A stretch of 34,301 nucleotides of DNA from Paenibacillus sp. (GTDB lineage: Bacteria; Bacillota; Bacilli; Paenibacillales; Paenibacillaceae), in assembly GCA_031254035.1 (NCBI GenBank), contig JAIRVF010000004.1, forward strand, positions 1-34,301. Direction: 5' to 3'. A model generated the notes under the pieces. The model saw nothing but the letters and a program-made list of their open reading frames with translations, did no database searches and was not told the DNA's origin. How positions within the stretch are numbered: the stretch's first letter is position 1; each line of letters opens with the position of its first letter. Made by a program: the position numbers and the translations under genes. This document shows, piece after piece, positions 29,335 to 34,301 of the stretch.

Positions 29335-30462
29335 GTGGAGATGGCGATTAACGATGAGTTTTATATGTCTCTGGCGCTGGATATGGCGCAGCGGGCACTA
29401 GGGCAGACGGGAATCAATCCGGTCGTAGGCTGTGTCATCGTTAAGGATGGCGCTCTTGTCGGGCTGGGAACGCATCTCCAGCGGGGGAGCGGACATGCGG
29501 AAGTACATGCCGTCCAGATGGCAGGCAATAAGGCCGAGGGGAGCACGGTCTATGTCACGCTCGAACCTTGCAGTCACCATGGGAAGACCCCACCCTGCTG
29601 TGAGCTGTTGGTGGAGGCCAAAGTAAAAAGAGTAGTCATCGCCTGCGAGGATCCGAATCCACTTGTCGCCGGTTCTGGCATTGATCAGCTTCGCCGGAAG
29701 GGTATTGAAGTAAAGGTCGGCGTATTGAGGGAAAAAGCCGTTCGTCTGAATGAGAAATTCGCCAAATACATTACTACCGGCATGCCCTTTGTAACGATCA
29801 AGACGGCGAGCACATTGGACGGCAAAATCGCGGCGGACACCGGTGACAGCAAATGGATTTCCAACGCTGAGGCAAGACTGCAGGCGCATGTCCTTCGTCA
29901 TTGTCATCAGGCCATTATGGTTGGCATTGGGACAATCCAAGCGGATGATCCCAGTTTGACGACAAGGCATGACGGGGTAGACGGTTTACAACCACTCCGA
30001 ATTGTAGTGGATTCGCAGCTCAGATTGACACCGGAGGCTAGAATTTTTAGTGCCGGAAATGCTCCAGTGGTGGTGCTTACGACAGAGCGGCATCAAGAGC
30101 AGAAGGCAAAGCTTCTCATGGATCATGGGGCAAAGATTCTGGTCTGCGGCAGCGGCCCCTGCGTTGATCTTAAGACCGCGCTAAAGGAACTTGGGCGCTT
30201 GGAGATCGGGTCCATCCTTGTAGAAGGTGGAGGGACGCTGAACGGAGCGCTGCTTAAGGAACGCCTTGTTGACAGGATTGTCCTGTATGTTGCACCGAAG
30301 ATTATTGGCGGTAAAGCGGCCCCGGTCAACTTCGTTTTTGAAGGCATTCACCGCATGGCGGATGCCATTACTCTGGGGGCGCTGGAGGTCGAACAGGTCG
30401 GGGACAATGTATGCATATCAGGAATTCCGGTATGGCCGGAACAAGGTGGGAATCAAAAGTAA
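29335..30462 (+). CDS. ribD: Bifunctional pyrimidine deaminase/reductase RibD
   Basis: RibD catalyses the second and third steps of riboflavin synthesis. GTG 29335 has AGGAGG at 8 nt and gives 375 residues; the open frame from 29179 runs through the leader terminator and is rejected. The deaminase domain (1-145) has the zinc motif H54-A-E56 and C79-x8-C88 in PCSHHGKTPPC. The reductase domain (150-370) begins PFVTIKTASTLDGKIA and includes GIGTIQADDPSLTTR and VEGGGTLNGALL for NADPH binding. It is the first gene of ribD-ribE-ribBA-ribH. Confidence 0.95.
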   Translation: MEMAINDEFYMSLALDMAQRALGQTGINPVVGCVIVKDGALVGLGTHLQRGSGHAEVHAVQMAGNKAEGSTVYVTLEPCSHHGKTPPCCELLVEAKVKRVVIACEDPNPLVAGSGIDQLRRKGIEVKVGVLREKAVRLNEKFAKYITTGMPFVTIKTASTLDGKIAADTGDSKWISNAEARLQAHVLRHCHQAIMVGIGTIQADDPSLTTRHDGVDGLQPLRIVVDSQLRLTPEARIFSAGNAPVVVLTTERHQEQKAKLLMDHGAKILVCGSGPCVDLKTALKELGRLEIGSILVEGGGTLNGALLKERLVDRIVLYVAPKIIGGKAAPVNFVFEGIHRMADAITLGALEVEQVGDNVCISGIPVWPEQGGNQK

Positions 30463-30476
30463 GAGGAGGTGGCGGA

Positions 30477-31136
30477 ATGTTTACAGGAGTGGTTGAAGAA
30501 ATCGGCTTGTTGGATGGAATTACAAGGCAAGGGGAGGCCATGGTGCTGAGTATTAAAGCTTCCGTCATTATGGACGATATCCGGATTGGCGACAGCATCG
30601 CGGTGAATGGGTTGTGTCTGACCGTCGTCAGAATTGGCAATGACGGTTTCTCCGCAGATGTTACGCCCCAATCTTACCGTCATTCCAATCTGGGTTTGCT
30701 GAAGCCGGGCAGCAGAGTTAATCTTGAACGGGCTATGAAGGCAAATGGACGTTTCGGCGGACATCTGGTGCAGGGGCATGTGGATATGACGGGTACGGTA
30801 CGCCGGTTATCCAAGGAGCAGAATGCTGTACTGATCGATATCCTTCCAGATAAACCGGAAATGTCGGCATATATCATCCCACAAGGTTCGATTACGGTGG
30901 ATGGAGTCAGTTTGACGATAGCCCAGACCGACGGGGAAATCTTCAGGGTATCTGTTATTCCCCACACGCTCGGGGAAACCGGGTTATCCGGTATCAAGCC
31001 GGGCAGTGTCGTGAATATCGAATGCGATATCATTGGCAAATACGTACGTGCATTACTAGGACCGCAGGCATCTGTCAATAGCGCAGGGCGGCAGGGAATC
31101 ACGCTTGATATACTGGCGTTAAACGGATTTGCATAA
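30477..31136 (+). CDS. ribE: Riboflavin synthase (alpha subunit)
   Basis: This 219-residue enzyme forms riboflavin from two lumazine molecules. ATG 30477 has AGAGGAGGTGG upstream. It has two similar lumazine-binding barrels: repeat 1 starts [10 protein letters not shown], with [11 protein letters not shown]; repeat 2 starts about residue 97 with [10 protein letters not shown] and contains [11 protein letters not shown]. The final helix GKYVRALLG is the trimerisation helix. The 14-bp gap from ribD shows co-translation. The longer frame from 30411 overlaps ribD. Confidence 0.95.
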   Translation: MFTGVVEEIGLLDGITRQGEAMVLSIKASVIMDDIRIGDSIAVNGLCLTVVRIGNDGFSADVTPQSYRHSNLGLLKPGSRVNLERAMKANGRFGGHLVQGHVDMTGTVRRLSKEQNAVLIDILPDKPEMSAYIIPQGSITVDGVSLTIAQTDGEIFRVSVIPHTLGETGLSGIKPGSVVNIECDIIGKYVRALLGPQASVNSAGRQGITLDILALNGFA

Positions 31137-31182
31137 CGGGCGGACAATATTTTTATCAGAACAAATGGGGGTACGAAACATC

Positions 31183-32388
31183 ATGGATCATATCATTTTT
31201 GACTCGATTGAAGACGCACTCGAGGATCTCCGGTCTGGAAAAGTCGTTATTGTGGTGGATGACGAGGACCGGGAAAACGAAGGTGATTTTGTCGCGCTGG
31301 CAGAGAAAGCTACGCCAGAGGTCATCAACTTTATGATTACTGAAGGCAGAGGTCTCGTATGCGTACCGATCACGCGTGAACGTGCAGAGGAACTTGAGCT
31401 TGCCCCAATGACGGCCCAAAACACGGATCACCACGGAACGGCCTTTACGGTATCCGTCGATTACCGGCAAACGACCACAGGCATTTCTGCACTAGAACGT
31501 TCAGTTACGGCGCAGGCGCTGATCGATCCGACTGTAGCCGCCGGAGATTTCCGGCGTCCCGGGCATATGTTTCCTTTGGTCGCCAAGGATGGAGGAGTCC
31601 TGCGGCGTGCTGGTCATACGGAAGCAGCGGTGGATCTGGCAAGACTAAGCGGCGCGGCGCCAGCTGGCGTGATCTGTGAAATTATTAAAAAAGACGGAAC
31701 GATGGCGAGACTTCCGGATCTGCAGATTATCGCCAAGAAACATGGCCTTAGACTGATATCGATTCAAGACCTGATTATGTACCGGAATCAGAGTGAGAAC
31801 CTGGTCCGCCGTGAAGCGGAGGTACGGATGCCGACGGAGTTTGGGGAATTCCGGGCCGTTGCTTATTCCAACGAAGTGGATGACAAGGAGCATCTGGCGC
31901 TTGTGAAAGGGACAATTACAGAAGAAACGCCGGTTCTTGTGAGAGTTCATTCCGAATGCCTGACCGGGGACGTGTTCCATTCCCTGCGTTGCGACTGCGG
32001 TCCCCAGTTTGCCGCTGCGCTCCGGCAGATCGAAACGGAAGGCACCGGCGTGCTATTGTACATGAGACAAGAAGGCCGCGGAATCGGACTGATTAATAAA
32101 CTGAAGGCTTACGAGCTGCAGGAGCAGGGGCTGGACACTGTGGATGCGAATCTTAAGCTGGGTTTCCCGGCAGATCTGCGTGATTACGGAATCGGCGCTC
32201 AAATTTTAAAGGATCTGGGCGTTAGCAAAATCCGCTTGTTGACGAATAATCCTAGAAAGATCAAAGGGCTTGAAGGCCACGGCATGGAAGTGGTCGAGCG
32301 CGTGCCGATCCAAATGGAAGCGGGAGAGGACAACAGCCGTTATTTGCATACGAAACAAACAAAGCTTGGGCATATGCTCAAAATGTAA
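31183..32388 (+). CDS. ribBA: Bifunctional DHBP synthase / GTP cyclohydrolase II
   Basis: This 401-residue fusion supplies both precursors of riboflavin. The ATG at 31183 has GGGGGT 10 nt upstream. The DHBP synthase half (1-200) contains [10 protein letters not shown] with the metal-binding Glu, and the conserved GHTEAAVDL. The GTP cyclohydrolase II half (205-401) has zinc cysteines C259, C270 and C272 in [18 protein letters not shown] and the catalytic RQEGRGIGL. All key residues for both activities are present. ATG 31165 is a possible alternative start. Confidence 0.95.
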   Translation: MDHIIFDSIEDALEDLRSGKVVIVVDDEDRENEGDFVALAEKATPEVINFMITEGRGLVCVPITRERAEELELAPMTAQNTDHHGTAFTVSVDYRQTTTGISALERSVTAQALIDPTVAAGDFRRPGHMFPLVAKDGGVLRRAGHTEAAVDLARLSGAAPAGVICEIIKKDGTMARLPDLQIIAKKHGLRLISIQDLIMYRNQSENLVRREAEVRMPTEFGEFRAVAYSNEVDDKEHLALVKGTITEETPVLVRVHSECLTGDVFHSLRCDCGPQFAAALRQIETEGTGVLLYMRQEGRGIGLINKLKAYELQEQGLDTVDANLKLGFPADLRDYGIGAQILKDLGVSKIRLLTNNPRKIKGLEGHGMEVVERVPIQMEAGEDNSRYLHTKQTKLGHMLKM

Positions 32389-32422
32389 TATTTTCAAATC
32401 CAATACGAGAGGTTGATAAAAC

Positions 32423-32890
32423 ATGGCACATATTTTCGAAGGGAATTTGGTTTCCAGCGGGCTTAAATTCGGGGTAGTTGTTGGCAGATTTAATGAGTTT
32501 ATTACAAGCAAGCTGCTGAGCGGCGCATTGGATGGGTTGAAGCGGCACGGAGCAGCCGAGGACGAGGTGGATATTGCCTGGGTGCCGGGTGCCTTTGAAA
32601 TTCCGTTAATCGCTGGCAAAATGGCTGAAAGTGGCAAATATGACGCAGTAATTACGCTTGGAACGGTCATTCGAGGAGCCACCTCCCATTATGACGTAGT
32701 ATGTAATGAAGTGGCCAAAGGGGTGGCTGCTACCAGCCTGAAGACAGGCGTCCCGATCATCTTTGGCGTTCTGACAACAGACAGCATTGAGCAGGCAGTG
32801 GAACGCGCAGGAACTAAAGCTGGCAACAAAGGATATGAAGCAGCGATGTCGGCGATTGAAATGGCTAATCTGACGAAGCAGTTCAAGTAA
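32423..32890 (+). CDS. ribH: 6,7-dimethyl-8-ribityllumazine synthase
   Basis: RibH is 155 residues and forms the icosahedral shell that makes lumazine for riboflavin synthase. Substrate-binding motifs are [17 protein letters not shown] and [12 protein letters not shown], with the catalytic His89. The C-terminus [17 protein letters not shown] is typical. GAGAGGTTG precedes the start by about 8 nt. No ribT follows; the operon ends at a terminator at 33061. Confidence 0.95.
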   Translation: MAHIFEGNLVSSGLKFGVVVGRFNEFITSKLLSGALDGLKRHGAAEDEVDIAWVPGAFEIPLIAGKMAESGKYDAVITLGTVIRGATSHYDVVCNEVAKGVAATSLKTGVPIIFGVLTTDSIEQAVERAGTKAGNKGYEAAMSAIEMANLTKQFK

Positions 32891-33060
32891 GGATTCCCAA
32901 GAAACGGCTAGGAGGGTATCCCTACTTTGACATGAGCTCATTTCAAGCAGATAGCCCACTCATGGTTTGCGGTTGCCAGAAAAGGAGAGGGTAACCAACA
33001 GATTATCCATGATACTGTCTTTCCACCCTCTTCTTTTAATTGGTCTCTTATCAGTTATAT

Positions 33061-33103
33061 AAAAAAGAAGCGTGATCGTAGGAACAATCACGCTTCTTTT
33101 TTT
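33061..33103. terminator. Bidirectional terminator after ribH
   Basis: AAAAGAAGCGTGAT pairs with ATCACGCTTCTTTT around a 10-nt loop, flanked by A and T runs. It serves the rib operon (+) and the secreted-protein gene (-). Confidence 0.92.
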
Positions 33104-33134
33104 GCTTTTAGCCTTTACAAAGAGGGCTGTTTAT

Positions 33135-34067
33135 TTAGGAAGCGTTGAAACCGTTGAAATAGTGCACTCCGTCGTGAGCGGTATCCCCCGGTTTTGTTCT
33201 TCGATTGGTGTTGAACCAGAGTTTACCTTCTTGGTCGATTCCGACGCCCTCGATCTCAAAGAGGTCAGGGAATGTAGAGGACGTAATGCGGAATGACAGA
33301 TTATTATCTGCATTAATTGTACCCGAGGCAGTAGATACATTACGATACACAAGTATTACGCTGATGTTTTTATATGTTAGTGGAACATAAATTGTATTGT
33401 TATAATAACCGAACCCCTGGAATGCATATGAGGTGATATTTGATATGGTACTGCCGTTGACCTTAGCGTCTTTAATATTTAGTTTAAAGCCATCAGTTAC
33501 CTCAATTGTTCCGCTGTTTGCGGTCAGTGGGAGTGACCCCTTGTAGAAGGTTCCTCCAGATTTGAAGAGAAAGTATATGTTTTTAGCATCTTTTTTTGTG
33601 ATTTTCACACCCGACATTGATTTGGCTGAACCGTTGTATTTGATTGTATACGTACCAACTTTGTAATATTTCGTTCCTACATACTTCAGTTTCACGAGAC
33701 TCACACTGCCGGAATTCATGGTGACGACAAACATATAATAATTTCCGTCGATTGTACTAAGTACCAAATCATTAGCATGTCCGAGGTAGGTAGCATATGT
33801 TGATCCATTATCACCGTTTGTCATGAGCGTAGTGGTTCCATCGCTCATTTTGGTACGGTAAATAACTGCCTTCGTATTATCACTGTTAACTTTTGCGGAA
33901 TAGGCATAGGTAGATCCCACTGCAAATCCCTGTGCGGCGTAACAATTATTTGCATTGTCTAGCGTTGCGACGGTGTTATAGGTGTTGTAATACGCTGCAT
34001 TTGCTGTGATAGGTAACAACATCGCTGTGCAGAGGAGAAGGGTTACAAATAGGGTAAAACGTTTCAT
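33135..34067 (-). CDS. Secreted protein, possible beta-propeller, unknown
   Basis: This is a 310-residue exported protein. ATG 34067 has AAAAGGAA upstream and opens a signal peptide (MKRFTLFVTLLLCTAMLLPI, cleavage near ANA/AY). The mature part is rich in Tyr, Asn, Thr, Ser and Gly, with repeated strands around AAQGFAVGSTYAYSAK, TYLGHANDLVLSTIDGNYYM, YAFQGFGYYNNTIYVPL and EIEGVGIDQEGKLWFN. This suggests a beta-propeller; QGFAVG and GHAND recall TagC or helveticin-J-type propeller proteins, but the likeness is weak and I do not name a function. It is preceded by a promoter with a palindromic operator, and an insertion sequence begins close upstream. Confidence 0.7.
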   Translation of the reverse strand: MKRFTLFVTLLLCTAMLLPITANAAYYNTYNTVATLDNANNCYAAQGFAVGSTYAYSAKVNSDNTKAVIYRTKMSDGTTTLMTNGDNGSTYATYLGHANDLVLSTIDGNYYMFVVTMNSGSVSLVKLKYVGTKYYKVGTYTIKYNGSAKSMSGVKITKKDAKNIYFLFKSGGTFYKGSLPLTANSGTIEVTDGFKLNIKDAKVNGSTISNITSYAFQGFGYYNNTIYVPLTYKNISVILVYRNVSTASGTINADNNLSFRITSSTFPDLFEIEGVGIDQEGKLWFNTNRRTKPGDTAHDGVHYFNGFNAS

Positions 34068-34087
34068 CGTTCCTTTTCTTCTTGTAA

Positions 34088-34102
34088 ATGAAACGGTTTC
34101 AT
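34088..34102. promoter_or_regulatory. LacI-type operator palindrome
   Basis: ATGAAACGGTTTCAT is symmetric around its centre and resembles LacI-family or CcpA (cre) sites, though it is one base shorter than the usual 14-bp core. It overlaps the predicted -10 of the secreted-protein gene, a position expected for repression. Confidence 0.5.
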
Positions 34103-34126
34103 AATTCCAATCCCTTGCTGTAACAA
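34098..34126 (-). promoter_or_regulatory. Promoter of the secreted-protein gene
   Basis: On the minus strand, -35 TTGTTA (34121-34126), a 17-bp spacer and -10 TATGAA (34098-34103), each 4 of 6 to consensus, lie about 30 bp before the start codon. Confidence 0.45.
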
Positions 34127-34136
34127 GGTTTTTCAG

Positions 34137-34301
34137 GCATAAAAAAGGGAGTACCTCCCCAAATCTCGAATAGGTTAAGCGTCTAAACCAAACCATTTTG
34201 AGACGAGGTGAACTCCCAATGCCATATATTCGACAGGAGAGTCTCTTTTCCCTGCAAGATTTATATCATATGCAACGGGAACATCGCTTTGAAGCGATCT
34301 T
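34137..34301 (+). mobile_element. Left end of an insertion sequence (partial)
   Basis: The region before the transposase frame contains the hairpin GGGAG-TAC-CTCCC and a short untranslated leader. The exact terminal repeat cannot be fixed because the other end is outside the window. Confidence 0.5.
34219..34301 (+). CDS. Transposase, N-terminal fragment
   Basis: ATG 34219 has GAGGTG about 9 nt upstream and opens MPYIRQESLFSLQDLYHMQR, continuing to the window edge (27 codons). This start (YIRQESLFS-x-DL) is what I recall from a group of IS-encoded transposases common in Paenibacillus and Bacillus. The family cannot be fixed from 27 residues because the catalytic DDE motif lies beyond the window. 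Confidence 0.5.
   Translation, partial: MPYIRQESLFSLQDLYHMQREHRFEAI

Overview
The window comes from a spore-forming, Gram-positive bacterium, most likely Paenibacillus or a close relative. It carries dedicated sporulation genes (spoIIM, dacF, spoIIAA-AB-sigF, spoVAA-AB-AF) and strong AGGAGG-type ribosome sites. From the bkd operon to the riboflavin operon the gene order is the one known from Bacillus subtilis: yqzF, bkd, yqjE-like peptidase, mciZ/nudF, yqxK, spoIIM, fur, yqzK, xerD, pnp, dacF, spoIIA, spoVA, lysA, ppiB, rib. No rRNA, tRNA or CRISPR array was seen.

Layout. 1-2.7 kb: tandem intergenic repeats, a CuA-type cupredoxin lipoprotein, thymidine kinase, two small unknown proteins and a DUF2627 membrane protein. 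2.9-8.8 kb: a branched-chain 2-oxoacid dehydrogenase operon (E3, E1-alpha, E1-beta, E2) followed by lipB, whose product can supply the octanoyl group that becomes the E2 lipoyl arm. A 33-codon gene resembling prli42 is convergent with lipB. 9.1-12.5 kb: an M20 peptidase, a TPR protein, the cell-division inhibitor gene mciZ and the divergent nudF. 12.5-17.5 kb: an EndoQ-type PHP protein, spoIIM, fur, a YqzK/DUF4227 protein, a XerD-like recombinase and purine nucleoside phosphorylase. 17.8-23.7 kb: dacF, the spoIIA operon with a readable sigma-H-type promoter, and a spoVA operon reduced to AA, AB and AF. 23.8-25.8 kb: lysA and ppiB.

25.9-28.7 kb is an AT-rich accessory patch wedged between ppiB and the rib operon. 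It holds a small membrane protein, a 41-codon integrase-like remnant, decayed ORFs and a small secreted protein. From 26797 to the riboswitch it is bracketed by two copies of the roughly 30 bp that open the FMN riboswitch. I read this as a decayed integrative element that used the riboswitch 5' end as its target. 28.7-32.9 kb: FMN riboswitch, unusually long leader, ribD, ribE, ribBA, ribH. 33.1-34.3 kb: a secreted protein of unknown function behind a LacI-type operator palindrome, then the left end of an insertion sequence running off the window.

The most notable non-coding signal is a family of small palindromic elements with GGCGCGATC ends on both sides of the bkd-lipB block; one copy is split by a 41-bp miniature of itself flanked by a CTA duplication. 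Two family-conserved catalytic residues appear altered: the Walker A glycine of thymidine kinase (Glu) and the first catalytic arginine of the XerD-like protein (Lys).
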